DNA of 64,000 bases from Ekhidna sp051379705 (GTDB taxonomy: Bacteria > Bacteroidota > Bacteroidia > Cytophagales > Cyclobacteriaceae), in the NCBI RefSeq assembly GCF_051379705.1, contig NZ_CP179868.1:1302001-1366000 (forward strand), in the 5' to 3' direction. Positions 49,305 to 58,070 of this stretch are shown one piece after another. The translations under genes were made by a program, and so were the position numbers. Numbering within the stretch: position 1 is the first letter of the stretch; every line of letters starts with the position of its first letter. The notes beneath the pieces were generated by a model, which was given only the letters and a program-made list of their open reading frames with translations, did not search any database and was not told the DNA's origin.

Positions 49305-50314
49305 AATTGCAGTGCTAAAAAAACTTTATAGCTATTATCATTTTCACCAAATGTCAATTCGTGCTTATCGGGATACAACAACTCAAGTCTACGTTGCACA
49401 TTCTTAATCCCTAATCCGCCTTTATGACTTTTTTGCTTCAAACCAATACTATTCTCGACTGAGAATGACAATTCCGTTTTTGTTACTACCAGATTTACGT
49501 TGATCCAAGCTCCGGATGAAGAGGTGTTTACTCCATGTTTAAACGCATTTTCAACAAAGGGAAGAAGCAAAAGCGGAGGTACACTCAATTGTTCAGTCAT
49601 GCCTTCTATTTTCATATTGCAATTAAACCGTCCCTCAAAACGGACCTCTTCCAGCTCTATATAGTTTTTTATGTAATGAATCTCTTTATCAAGCGTCACA
49701 AAGCTTTGCTTAGTATCGTAGAGCATGTAGCTCATGAGCTCTGAAAGCTTCATGACCACCTCAGGAGTTTTGTCGGATTTCGAGAGCGCCAGGCCGTATA
49801 AATTATTCAGTGTATTGAAAAAGAAGTGTGGGTTGATCTGATTCTTCAGATACAAGAGTTCAGCCTTGGTCCGCTCCTCAGCTATCTGAGCTAATTTTTT
49901 CTGGGAGTCAATCAATCGGTACACCACGGTAATTCCGATAAGAAAAATCATTGGAGAGGTGATAATCATACCTGCTTGCACAAATTTGTAGAGCTGCCAA
50001 AAACTGCCTTGATCCCAGTCTGGAAATATCAGTTCATTGATATACTGATACATCACAAAGCGATGGAAAACAGCCGCTATTAGTATACTGATGAATGTTC
50101 GAGTGAGATATTGTCCGATTCGCCCTTTCAACAAAAATCCAGGCATGATCACAAAGTAGTTGAGATAAACAACTACCAGTCGAATGGGGAAGTAAGCAGT
50201 CTCAATAAAGAATGCCTGACGGAATTTATTGCTGTAACCACCTTCTACAAAGGTGAAAATAGACATGTATACCACCCAAAATAATGAGTGCCATAAGAAG
50301 GTCCTTCTTTTCAT
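49301..50314 (-). CDS. LytS/YehU-like sensor histidine kinase
   Basis: The 337-aa protein has four membrane helices (residues 8-140), a helix with ERTKAELLYLKNQINPHFFFNTLNNLYGLAL (the His_kinase family phospho-His in N-P-H-F-F-F-N) and an ATPase part VPPLLLLPFVENAFKHGV (N-box) with KGGLGIKNVQRRL (G-box). It pairs with the overlapping LytTR regulator. Confidence 0.93.
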   Translation of the reverse strand: MKRRTFLWHSLFWVVYMSIFTFVEGGYSNKFRQAFFIETAYFPIRLVVVYLNYFVIMPGFLLKGRIGQYLTRTFISILIAAVFHRFVMYQYINELIFPDWDQGSFWQLYKFVQAGMIITSPMIFLIGITVVYRLIDSQKKLAQIAEERTKAELLYLKNQINPHFFFNTLNNLYGLALSKSDKTPEVVMKLSELMSYMLYDTKQSFVTLDKEIHYIKNYIELEEVRFEGRFNCNMKIEGMTEQLSVPPLLLLPFVENAFKHGVNTSSSGAWINVNLVVTKTELSFSVENSIGLKQKSHKGGLGIKNVQRRLELLYPDKHELTFGENDNSYKVFLALQL

Positions 50315-50446
50315 CTTTTTTAAAGATAGTTTCTAGCATCTAATTTGATGTTTTGGAGAGGAAATTAAGTATAGCTCAAACCCTGATCTGCATAGAGAAA
50401 TGTTATGCTGGTACAATTAATCTCAAAATCGGCATAAATTAGCCGT

Positions 50447-51166
50447 ATGAGAAAAATATTCATACTATTTACTTTGCTTGTGGCCTCTCAACTTACAGCT
50501 CAAGATCAGCTGTATAAAGTAACGCTCCTTAGAGCTAAACCTGGTGAACTTCTGCGTCTAATTGAAGTAATTAAAGAGGATATTTCAAACTACACCGACT
50601 ATACGTCTAACAAACCATATCTCTTAAGGCATAGTCAGGGAGATCATTGGGATTTGATGCTAATCTATCCGATTGATGACTTAGACTCATATTTTTCAAA
50701 TGACAAGAGCAATAAGCGGAAAGGAAGTCAATCCTTTGAAAAACCCATTGGTGATCCATTTTTCGACATTGTATCATATCAAGAAGAAGCCATCGTCAGC
50801 GGACCAATCATCAACAAGTTTGTAGAAGCTTTTGAGAAATATAAGCTTTTCCATATTGAGATATTTACCTCACTCGCCGGTAAGCAAGCAGAGCTTGTAA
50901 AACAACGGCAGTCTGAAAACAAATTTTATGCTTTAATCAATCATAGGCCGAATTTCATATTTAACCGAGTGTTTGGACCAAGTTGGGATAATTTCACCAT
51001 TGGCTTTTATGATGATATGCATGACTTTGCAGGACCGGAAATTGCATTCGAAGAAGAAGATAAAGCTGCAAAAGCTGCCGGATTTGAAGGTGTGAACTTT
51101 ATAGGGAGCTACTTGCGTTCACTCATTGCTGATCACCATGATACATTAGCTTGGAAAATTGACTGA
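50447..51166 (+). CDS. Secreted hypothetical protein with ABM-like halves
   Basis: The 239-aa protein has a signal peptide (residues 1-18, LLVASQLTAQ) and two similar halves. YKVTLLRAKPGELLRLIEVIKEDISNY, followed by LRHSQGDHWDLMLIYPIDDLDSYF, looks like a dimeric-alpha/beta-barrel strand pair. The second half (LFHIEIFTSLAGKQAELVKQRQ, TIGFYDDMHDFA) repeats it in diverged form. An internal duplication of a ferredoxin-like fold is inferred. It is 7 bases before the OsmC gene. Confidence 0.65.
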   Translation: MRKIFILFTLLVASQLTAQDQLYKVTLLRAKPGELLRLIEVIKEDISNYTDYTSNKPYLLRHSQGDHWDLMLIYPIDDLDSYFSNDKSNKRKGSQSFEKPIGDPFFDIVSYQEEAIVSGPIINKFVEAFEKYKLFHIEIFTSLAGKQAELVKQRQSENKFYALINHRPNFIFNRVFGPSWDNFTIGFYDDMHDFAGPEIAFEEEDKAAKAAGFEGVNFIGSYLRSLIADHHDTLAWKID

Positions 51167-51173
51167 GTGAAAA

Positions 51174-51578
51174 ATGAAAATAGATCTTAAATACAAAGGT
51201 GATGAAGAATTCACCTCAACAAACTCAAATAGCAATAAGGTAGAGATTGATATGCGCGCTAGTGATCAAAAGCAGAATCAGTCCCCTACTGAATTATTAC
51301 TTTCTGCTTTAGGTGCTTGTGCGGCCGTTGAGATCGTGTCTATGGTAAAGAAACGAAGGAAGAAATTCGTTGACCTTGATGCAGAAATCAGTGGAGAGCG
51401 AAGGGATGAACATCCAAGAAGCTTCACAAAAATTCACTTGAAATACATTATCACCTCGCCAGACCTTACCCAAGAGGAAGCGTCGCGTATCGTAGATTTA
51501 GCAACTAAAAAGTATTGTTCTGTGGCAGGATCATTAAGTGCTGAACAAACGCACTCTTTTGAGATTAAACGCGATTAA
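51174..51578 (+). CDS. OsmC family protein
   Basis: The 134-aa protein has the OsmC/Ohr fold: QSPTELLLSALGACAAVEIVSMVKKRRKK (N-terminal catalytic-helix region), then HPRSFTKIHLKYIITSPDLTQEEASRIVDLATKKYCSVAGSL, with the usual late Cys in KYCSV. The first Cys is in GACAA. Two cysteines in these positions are the peroxidatic/resolving pair of the family, so hydroperoxide reduction is possible. It follows the exported ABM-like protein and ends 3 bases before the convergent CheC gene. Confidence 0.9.
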   Translation: MKIDLKYKGDEEFTSTNSNSNKVEIDMRASDQKQNQSPTELLLSALGACAAVEIVSMVKKRRKKFVDLDAEISGERRDEHPRSFTKIHLKYIITSPDLTQEEASRIVDLATKKYCSVAGSLSAEQTHSFEIKRD

Positions 51579-51581
51579 ATT

Positions 51582-52184
51582 TTAACCTTCAATCATTTTA
51601 TTTAATACACCTGTGAGCTTGTCGAATGAGCCCATTTCGTACATAATCAAGATGTCACCGCTAACATTTTTTCCTCGGATGGTAAAGTTTGTGTGACAGA
51701 CAAGCACCTGATTGTAGCGATCTTTATCAAGCTGACTATATACACCCTTTACATCACCTTGATAGCTTTTGGGCATGTGATAGTCTAGGGGAGCATCTAA
51801 AATATTCCCAAAAGACCCCATGATTGCATTGAGAATAATATTTCCCACTTCGATCATTAATCCATCTTTCATCTCGGCAATGGCACTGGAGTCAGGGTCT
51901 TCATGAATGAGTAAGGAAGCCAGAATTTTTGAGCTGTCACCAGCCAGTATCACGTTAGCACTACCTTCATACTCTCCGGAAAACTTCATCTCAACAGCAT
52001 GTACGCTATCACCTCCTCCTAATTTTTCAATTTCTGATAAGACGTCATCAAACGAAATCACGTTCACATATGGAACATTTAGTAGAATCTCTCCGTCGAT
52101 CATTTGACTAAGCGAAGCAGATCCTTTACCAACACCTATGTTAATTATTTCTGTTATAGTATCTATTTGTTTTTCACTTAACAT
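51582..52184 (-). CDS. CheC-like phosphatase
   Basis: The 200-aa protein has two CheC active-site halves, E-x-x-N: TEIINIGVGKGSASLSQM (residues 10-28) and IEVGNIILNAIMGSFGNIL (about 111-129). CheC proteins dephosphorylate CheY-type receivers. No CheA, CheW, methyl-accepting protein or flagellar gene is nearby. It comes 11 bases after a CheY-like gene and forms an operon with it and a histidine kinase, so it most likely resets that receiver. Confidence 0.88.
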   Translation of the reverse strand: MLSEKQIDTITEIINIGVGKGSASLSQMIDGEILLNVPYVNVISFDDVLSEIEKLGGGDSVHAVEMKFSGEYEGSANVILAGDSSKILASLLIHEDPDSSAIAEMKDGLMIEVGNIILNAIMGSFGNILDAPLDYHMPKSYQGDVKGVYSQLDKDRYNQVLVCHTNFTIRGKNVSGDILIMYEMGSFDKLTGVLNKMIEG

Positions 52185-52195
52185 ATCTGTATCGC

Positions 52196-52549
52196 TTACT
52201 TAAAAATGTTATCAAGTATTGAAATCAATTCATCTTTGGAAACTATTTTATTCATAAATGCTGTAGCTCCCAATCCCAGACTTTCCTCTTTTCTTGCCTT
52301 TTGAATATCTGCAGTAATTACAACAATCGGAATTTTGTTTTCTCTTTTTTGAAGCTCCTCGAGCACTTCAATCCCAGACATTCCTCCCATTAGTAGATCA
52401 AGAAAAATACAATCATGAGAGTCATTCAATTTGCTCAAAAGTTCTTCTCCAGAAGAAACCGCTTCAGATTCATATCCCAATTCTTGGGTAATATCCTGTA
52501 GCGTTTTCCTTTGAAAGAAAGAGTCATCGGCTATAATTATCTTTTTCAT
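52196..52549 (-). CDS. CheY-like response regulator
   Basis: The 117-aa protein, from the ATG 52549 (MKKIIIADDSFFQRKTL), is a lone receiver domain. The acidic pocket is in ADDSFF, the phospho-Asp in CIFLDLLMGGMSGIEV, the Thr switch in VVITAD and the Lys in AFMNKIVSKDE. It overlaps the kinase stop as ATGA. A GTG six bases upstream is a less likely start. With CheC next to it, its phosphorylated form is probably short-lived. Confidence 0.92.
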   Translation of the reverse strand: MKKIIIADDSFFQRKTLQDITQELGYESEAVSSGEELLSKLNDSHDCIFLDLLMGGMSGIEVLEELQKRENKIPIVVITADIQKARKEESLGLGATAFMNKIVSKDELISILDNIFK

Positions 52550-53571
52550 CCGCACATATTTAAAATCAATTCTACCTCGGTTCCTTTTGACTCTTCACTT
52601 CGAACTTTTATATCTCCTAGATGAAGCTTCATAATTTGACGAACAATCGACATCCCTAAACCATGGGTAGGTTCACCATTGAGACCACTTCTTTTCGCAT
52701 TACCAAATTTGACAAATAGGTTATCCAAAATCCGCTTACTCATCCCAATTCCTTCATCAGATATCTTTATGATTACTTTTTCTTTTTCCTCCAGCAAGGT
52801 GAATGTAATCTTGGTGCCCTCTTTACTAAACTTGACAGAGTTAGTAATTACATTATCTAGTGCCCGGGTCATTTTTGATTCATTTATTGAAGCCGAAGCA
52901 TCAGAATGGCAATCAAACTTTATCTGAATACGTTTCTTGAGAGTTAATAATCTGTGTGTATCAATGTAGTTTTGAACAAAGTCTTTGACTACCACTTTAT
53001 CCGTTTTCAGAACATATTCTTTAGATTCAATTTCGGCAAGCTGCATTATTTCACCAGCCAAATTCAATGCTTTATCTGTACTGAATTTTATCATATCCAA
53101 ATAAGTGGCCAACTCCTCATTATCAATCTTTGAATCGGATTTGATAGAGTGTTGCATCAAATTGACTACTCCAATTACTGAACCTAGCGGAGACCGAAAG
53201 TCATGAGCCGCATTTTGGAGATACAGGATTGAATTGTCCTTTTCAGGAACCACCACCCAAAGCCCTTTTATCACATCTTCCTTTTGTGTAGCGCAGCATC
53301 TAACTGTTACCTTTCTGCCATTATAATTCAGTGATATAAAAGTCTCAGAAAAGCCAAAACCAATGGAGCTATGAAATTTTTTAATAGATTCAAGCTGAAT
53401 TCTATCTGTGTAATCCAACAGGTTGAAATCCCCTTCATCCAAAAAGAAATCCTTGCTTCTATCGATGATACATACCTTTTGAAGGTCATTCCAGATAATA
53501 CTGGCATGAGATACGGATGACTCGAAAAGCTGAAGTCTCTCGTGTAAATCCTCCTCTTTTAATACACTCAT
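52546..53571 (-). CDS. Soluble sensor histidine kinase
   Basis: The 341-aa protein has no membrane helix. An N-terminal PAS-like sensory part (residues 1-125, with CCATQKEDVIKGLWVVVPEKDN) precedes the HisKA helix YLQNAAHDFRSPLGSVIGVV and ATPase boxes NVITNSVKFSKEG, DEGIGMS and THGLGMSIVRQIM. The frame extends to 53604 but the ATG at 53571 (MSVLKEEDLHERLQLF) avoids the odd Cys-rich extension. Its upstream stretch meets the divergent nitrilase gene 68 bases away. It is the first gene of an HK/CheY/CheC operon. Confidence 0.9.
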   Translation of the reverse strand: MSVLKEEDLHERLQLFESSVSHASIIWNDLQKVCIIDRSKDFFLDEGDFNLLDYTDRIQLESIKKFHSSIGFGFSETFISLNYNGRKVTVRCCATQKEDVIKGLWVVVPEKDNSILYLQNAAHDFRSPLGSVIGVVNLMQHSIKSDSKIDNEELATYLDMIKFSTDKALNLAGEIMQLAEIESKEYVLKTDKVVVKDFVQNYIDTHRLLTLKKRIQIKFDCHSDASASINESKMTRALDNVITNSVKFSKEGTKITFTLLEEKEKVIIKISDEGIGMSKRILDNLFVKFGNAKRSGLNGEPTHGLGMSIVRQIMKLHLGDIKVRSEESKGTEVELILNMCG

Positions 53572-53639
53572 CAGGCAATGGTTACACATGCAAGATAATT
53601 CCAATTATTTTAGTGCTTCAAGAACCCAATAAGTTGACT

Positions 53640-54593
53640 ATGGAATCAAGTCTTAGACTAGCTCTAGCACAGATCGCGCCTGTATGGCTTCATCGAGAAA
53701 AAACGATAGAAAAGATTGTGCGATGGACTACAGATGCAGCTAATCAGAAGGCCAAACTTGTTGTATTTGGAGAAGCCTTACTCCCAGGATATCCATTTTG
53801 GCTGGATCGAATAAATGGAGCCGAATTTAATTCTCCGATGCACAAGGAGATTCATGCGTTATATCTTGATCAGGCTATCTCCATAGAAGAGGGCCATCTT
53901 AACACTTTATGCGCTTTGGCCAAAAAGAAACAGATTGCGATTTATCTTGGAATTATGGAGAGACCACTGGATCGAGGTGGACATAGTCTTTACTGCTCCA
54001 TGGTTTATATTAATCAGAATGGCGACATAAAGTCTGTTCACAGAAAACTAATGCCAACATACGAGGAGCGGCTTTCATGGAGTCTTGGTGATGGGAATGG
54101 GTTAGTTACACACAAAATATCTCCATTTACCGTGGGTGGTCTAAACTGCTGGGAAAACTGGATGCCGCTAGCCAGAGCTGCCATGTACGCCCAGGGAGAA
54201 GATCTTCATATTTCGATTTGGCCTGGTAATAAAAGGAATACAGAAATGCTACTGCCGGTAATTGCACAAGAGTCTCGATCTTTCGTCGTTGGTGTGTCAG
54301 GAATATTTCGCCCGGATGACATCCCTGAGCACTTCCCATATGCAGAGGAGATGAAAAGTGCAACGCCAGACGCACTTGCTGATGGCGGATCATGTATTGC
54401 TGGTCCAGATGGAAAATGGTTAGTTGAGCCGGTAGTGAACGAAGAAAAATTAATTATTGCTGATTTGGATCACAAAAGAGTGAGAGAGGAACGGCAGAAC
54501 TTTGACCCATCGGGGCATTACTCGAGACCTGATGTGCTCAGTCTGAATATTAATAGAGAAAGACAATCAGTCCTACATGATTCAAAAAATTAA
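53640..54593 (+). CDS. Nitrilase (carbon-nitrogen hydrolase family)
   Basis: The 317-aa protein, from the ATG 53640, has the Glu-Lys-Cys triad: Glu45 in VVFGEALLPGYPFW, Lys136 in HRKLMPTYEERLSW and Cys170 in GGLNCWENWMPLAR. 'CWENWMPLAR' is specific to true nitrilases (aliphatic/aryl-acetonitrile type) rather than amidases. It converts a nitrile to the carboxylic acid and ammonia. The longer frame to 53517 lies inside the divergent kinase gene and is not credible. It overlaps the next gene by 17 bases. Confidence 0.93.
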   Translation: MESSLRLALAQIAPVWLHREKTIEKIVRWTTDAANQKAKLVVFGEALLPGYPFWLDRINGAEFNSPMHKEIHALYLDQAISIEEGHLNTLCALAKKKQIAIYLGIMERPLDRGGHSLYCSMVYINQNGDIKSVHRKLMPTYEERLSWSLGDGNGLVTHKISPFTVGGLNCWENWMPLARAAMYAQGEDLHISIWPGNKRNTEMLLPVIAQESRSFVVGVSGIFRPDDIPEHFPYAEEMKSATPDALADGGSCIAGPDGKWLVEPVVNEEKLIIADLDHKRVREERQNFDPSGHYSRPDVLSLNINRERQSVLHDSKN

Positions 54594-55440
54594 GCTTTTT
54601 ATTTTCTTTCTAATTCCTCTTTTGGCTTCATCTCAGTCTCCTGAAGAAGATGAAGTAAAGCTAAAATCAGCTCTAGGGTGGCTTGAGATCAAGCTCGATT
54701 ACCTCTACTATGAAAACACAAGTGAACGCTGGTGGAATAACACCTTCTATGCCAATGAAAACAACGAAATCACTATCAAACATATCGTTTCTGACAGACC
54801 CAATACAGCTAATATCAGAGATAAGACCTACACTATCCGAAAGTTTCGCATTCAGGATATCAATCCAAAAAGTCTGAAAATCACCGACGTTAAAGAATCG
54901 AGAGGCCGAGTGGTAAAGGGACAGATGCTTGAATTAAGAACGTATGGATTCCAGGACCTAATCCATAAATCCATAAATAACCGAAGAGCAAGTAGTACCT
55001 CATTTTTATTTCTATCATTCCCAGAAACATTAGTCGACAGTCTCTCAAATTATGCTGAGGTGGTTAAATCAAAATTCGAAGATGCCATCGTTGCAAGCAT
55101 CCAGATTTATGCTAATAATGATGAATCTGACATCAACACTATTATGAAAGTACTGACAGGTGATTATAAAACAACAAACGGAATGATCTGGAATGCCGAG
55201 CTGGTTGAAGCTAATGTGTTAAAAGTGGATCGAGGAAGTAAAATAATTGAGTATTTCGGTTATGATCCAAGCCTTCAAATGTTCTACCTTTTATCTATCT
55301 CTGGTCAAGGAGTTAAAAAACAAAGTCTGTCTCCCGAAAAAGGTACTCGACTTAAAATATCAAATTCCAATGGTTTAACCATTTTGATAGACACGCCGCA
55401 TTCGTTTATGCTAAATGGAAAGGCCTACTTCAGGCAATGA
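54577..55440 (+). CDS. Secreted hypothetical protein
   Basis: The 287-aa protein has a signal peptide (residues 1-20, LFIFFLIPLLASSQ). The mature domain is rich in beta strands with aromatic residues near the start (YLYYENTSERWWNNTFYANEN) and a paired-strand end (SNGLTILIDTPHSFMLNGKAYF). No family recognised. The start is within the nitrilase end (17-base overlap) and the stop overlaps the convergent LytTR gene by 11 bases. Coupling to the nitrilase may be incidental. Confidence 0.75.
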   Translation: MIQKIKLFIFFLIPLLASSQSPEEDEVKLKSALGWLEIKLDYLYYENTSERWWNNTFYANENNEITIKHIVSDRPNTANIRDKTYTIRKFRIQDINPKSLKITDVKESRGRVVKGQMLELRTYGFQDLIHKSINNRRASSTSFLFLSFPETLVDSLSNYAEVVKSKFEDAIVASIQIYANNDESDINTIMKVLTGDYKTTNGMIWNAELVEANVLKVDRGSKIIEYFGYDPSLQMFYLLSISGQGVKKQSLSPEKGTRLKISNSNGLTILIDTPHSFMLNGKAYFRQ

Positions 55441-56191
55441 CATTCTGCTGAAGTAGTTCATCGGCTGACTTTCTGTATTTCCTTCCTATGGGAATGGTAT
55501 AGTTCTTAAGCGTAACCTCGTCCTTATTATAATTAGAAACCTGGTTTTTGTTTATTATGAAAGATCGGTGAATCCGAATAAATGAACTGGGCAATCGTTC
55601 GTTCAAACTACTTATCTTCTCTTTAGTCTTGTGTGATTGCGCATCTGTATGGATCTGAACATAATCTCCCCTACTCTCCACATACAATATATTATGCAAA
55701 GGAAGCAATACTTGCTTTCGATTCGACCGAATGGCTATCTCCGTTCGATTTTCTATAGACAGCTTCTCCTGCATCGAATTCATCTCACTAGCCTTTTCTT
55801 TGAGCTTCTGAATGGATAATATCAAACCTTCTATCAAAACTACTAAGTACAAAATCACTGTCAGTAAATAAATATCACCAGCAATCTTACCGAGATTTTC
55901 TATCTGATAATCTGCTAGTATAACGAAGGCTAATACCATCACCAACAGTTCCAGATAAATAGAAACTATAAGCATATAAGTGAAATACAAATAGAATTTG
56001 GGCCTATCGTCTTTTAGGAGAAAGCGTGGTACGAGAAAACGATTAAAGAAAAAAGAGGTGGCAATCACCACCGGCATCATAATGGTGACAAAATAAAAAG
56101 ACACCACCCAATCGTCCACAGATGAGCTCAATAAGAGCGTAAGTACTACCCATGCTGTAATCCAAAAAATGAATGCTCTTTTTGATATCAT
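55430..56191 (-). CDS. Membrane-bound LytTR transcription factor
   Basis: The 253-aa protein has four hydrophobic segments (about residues 7-25, 32-50, 68-88, 105-128), a coiled linker (QKLKEKASEMNSMQEKLSIENR) and a LytTR domain (about 150-250: LLPLHNILYVESRGDYVQIHT, SSFIRIHRSFIINKNQVS, IPIGRKYRKSA). It has no receiver domain, so signal comes directly from the membrane part. It may control its divergent neighbour at 56328; a TTTGCGCAAA palindrome lies at 56211-56220 before its start. Confidence 0.9.
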   Translation of the reverse strand: MISKRAFIFWITAWVVLTLLLSSSVDDWVVSFYFVTIMMPVVIATSFFFNRFLVPRFLLKDDRPKFYLYFTYMLIVSIYLELLVMVLAFVILADYQIENLGKIAGDIYLLTVILYLVVLIEGLILSIQKLKEKASEMNSMQEKLSIENRTEIAIRSNRKQVLLPLHNILYVESRGDYVQIHTDAQSHKTKEKISSLNERLPSSFIRIHRSFIINKNQVSNYNKDEVTLKNYTIPIGRKYRKSADELLQQNVIA

Positions 56192-56210
56192 AAGATCTAA
56201 GATGATCCTT

Positions 56211-56220
56211 TTTGCGCAAA
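56211..56220. promoter_or_regulatory. 10-bp palindrome TTTGCGCAAA
   Basis: The palindrome is 20 bases upstream of the membrane LytTR gene start, in the gap to the divergent MotA/ExbB-like gene. It is a candidate self-operator, but LytTR sites are usually direct repeats, so support is weak. Confidence 0.25.
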
Positions 56221-56327
56221 TTTGGCAGAAAAGTAGATAAACAACACGTTTCCGTCTGGATATGACCTTTCAAATAACACCCTTCTCCCGCTTGCTTTGT
56301 CAGTATGTTTAACCAAATACAAAAACA

Positions 56328-56660
56328 ATGATTGAATTATTTCAAATGGGTGGTATGTTATTCATGAGCATACTTACAATCGAGCTAGGTGTAGTTATTT
56401 TCCTTGCGGTAAAGAGATTTTCAGAAAGAGGCAACGATACAGGAAAGATTAAGTCAGTTGGTCTTTTAGCAGCTATTACTGGAATTCTTGGTCAATTAAT
56501 TGGTCTTTTTTCCGCCTTTGAAGCAATCCAACAAATGGGCTCAGTGTCACCTGCAATGCTTGCAGGTGGTCTTAAGGTATCGATGATCACCACGATTTAC
56601 GGAATCATTATCTACATAGTCGCACTACTTTTAGCGCTGGTGTTAAAGACAAAGAAGTAA
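56328..56660 (+). CDS. Small MotA/TolQ/ExbB-like proton-channel protein
   Basis: The 110-aa protein has three membrane helices (about residues 12-28, 43-65, 80-105) and the conserved channel-type block GLLAAITGILGQLIGLFSAFEAIQQMG followed by MLAGGLKVSMITTIYGIIIY, the 'lg.ll...a.....g....a.gi..aL.tt..Gl..ai' motif of MotA/TolQ/ExbB. It is half the usual size, without the cytoplasmic domain, and no MotB/ExbD/TolR partner is adjacent. A hairpin (56664-56688) follows directly. Confidence 0.78.
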   Translation: MIELFQMGGMLFMSILTIELGVVIFLAVKRFSERGNDTGKIKSVGLLAAITGILGQLIGLFSAFEAIQQMGSVSPAMLAGGLKVSMITTIYGIIIYIVALLLALVLKTKK

Positions 56661-56663
56661 ACT

Positions 56664-56688
56664 TAGGGCCGGTGTGTCCGGCCTTAAT
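56664..56688 (+). terminator. GC-rich hairpin after the MotA/ExbB-like gene
   Basis: GGCCGG (56668-56673) pairs with CCGGCC (56679-56684) around a TGTGT loop. With a G-U pair and TTA/TAA flanks the stem reaches 10 bp. It starts 4 bases after the stop. The following sequence is AT-rich but not a pure T-run, so termination efficiency is uncertain. Confidence 0.6.
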
Positions 56689-56760
56689 TCAATTTGGTGT
56701 AATTACATAATTAACAATCGTCAAATCTGAGAGCTAGGAAAGTTTCATTTTTTGAATAGA

Positions 56761-58068
56761 ATGAAATCAGCATGGAAATTGCTAGATTTAAGATCAAAAC
56801 AAGCCGCCATGAGCATATTTGATATCATCACCGTACTTATTTTTTTCTCAGGCGTATTTCTTTTCATCAATACATTTTACTTAAAACTACCCTCTTCAAT
56901 TGGACTAACTATCCTGGCGCTGATTCTCTCCTTACTTGTTTTTATCTTCGGCCAGCTTTTCCCCGAATTCCACCTCGCCGAACAAGTGAAAAAGTATGAT
57001 TTCGCGGACGTACTTTATCGGTTTGTCTTAAGTGTGATGCTCTTTGCTGGCGCCTTAAATGTTGACTTTAAAAAGCTTGGCAATCAGCTTATTCCAGTGC
57101 TTGTTCTTTCATTTTTCGGTGTGCTAATTTCCACCTTTGTTATTGCCACGCTGATATACTTCACAGCAGGGTATTTGGGCATTTCGTTGAGCTACATAGC
57201 AGCCCTGGTTTTTGGGGCTCTCATTTCATCTACTGACCCAGTAGCAATCACCAAGACTATTCAACGATTCAGAATGTCTAACGATTTGGAAACCAAAATA
57301 TCGGGTGAGGCCTTACTTAATGGTGGAATAGCAATTGTCCTAGCACTCGTCTTAGTGAATATATACAGAGAAGGTGTAGCGGAGGGCGCTTTGAGCTTCA
57401 CCGGTACTATCTGGGTTCTTATCAGAGATATCGGAGGTGGCATCATCGGCGGACTATTCTTTGGATGGGTTGGGTACAAATTGCTAGCCTACATAGATAA
57501 TGACGATGTAGAGGTCGAAGTGCTAGTGACATTAGCATTAGTTATGGGTGGATCATATGTCGCAGATCTGTTTTCCATGTCTTCAATGATGGTAGCAGTG
57601 ACAACTGGACTCATCCTTGGTAATTTCGGCAGGGATGAACAGGGTGAAAGTGCTGTAGGGGAATATGTATATAGATTTTGGCAGCTCATGGAAGATACTC
57701 TTGCGGCAATGCTCTTTGTCCTTATCGGTTTTGAAATGCTCGTCATCCCATTAAAGTTGGATTATTTCGCCTTGGGTTTTTTCGCAGTAAATTTTGCACT
57801 TTTCGGACGCTGGATAAGTGTCTTTATTCCTATTCGAATGATGGCGATGAGAAGATCATTTGACACTGGTACTATCCCGATACTCTCATGGGGTGCGCTT
57901 AGAGGTGGATTACCTGTTGCCGTTTCTTTGTCATTAACGAACTTTCCAGGTCAGGAAATAATAGTAACTATGACATACGTAGTGGTTGTGAGTACCGTCC
58001 TCTATCAGGGGCTTACGCTTGCCCGCATGATGAAGATTTTCAATTCTTCTACGAGCAAATTAAACTGA
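56761..58068 (+). CDS. Sodium/proton antiporter, CPA1/NhaP type
   Basis: The 435-aa protein, from the ATG 56761, has 12-13 membrane helices. Exchanger motifs are VLALALIL-type helix 2, FHLAEQVKKYDFADVLYRFVLSVMLFAGALNVDF, SSTDPVAITKTIQRF (ion-binding Asp), SGEALLNGGIAIVLALVLV and SWGALRGGLPVAVSLSL. The charged Asp-Pro and Glu-Ala-Leu-Leu-Asn sites identify it as CPA1. The second ion antiporter in this window. Confidence 0.92.
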   Translation: MKSAWKLLDLRSKQAAMSIFDIITVLIFFSGVFLFINTFYLKLPSSIGLTILALILSLLVFIFGQLFPEFHLAEQVKKYDFADVLYRFVLSVMLFAGALNVDFKKLGNQLIPVLVLSFFGVLISTFVIATLIYFTAGYLGISLSYIAALVFGALISSTDPVAITKTIQRFRMSNDLETKISGEALLNGGIAIVLALVLVNIYREGVAEGALSFTGTIWVLIRDIGGGIIGGLFFGWVGYKLLAYIDNDDVEVEVLVTLALVMGGSYVADLFSMSSMMVAVTTGLILGNFGRDEQGESAVGEYVYRFWQLMEDTLAAMLFVLIGFEMLVIPLKLDYFALGFFAVNFALFGRWISVFIPIRMMAMRRSFDTGTIPILSWGALRGGLPVAVSLSLTNFPGQEIIVTMTYVVVVSTVLYQGLTLARMMKIFNSSTSKLN

Positions 58069-58070
58069 CA

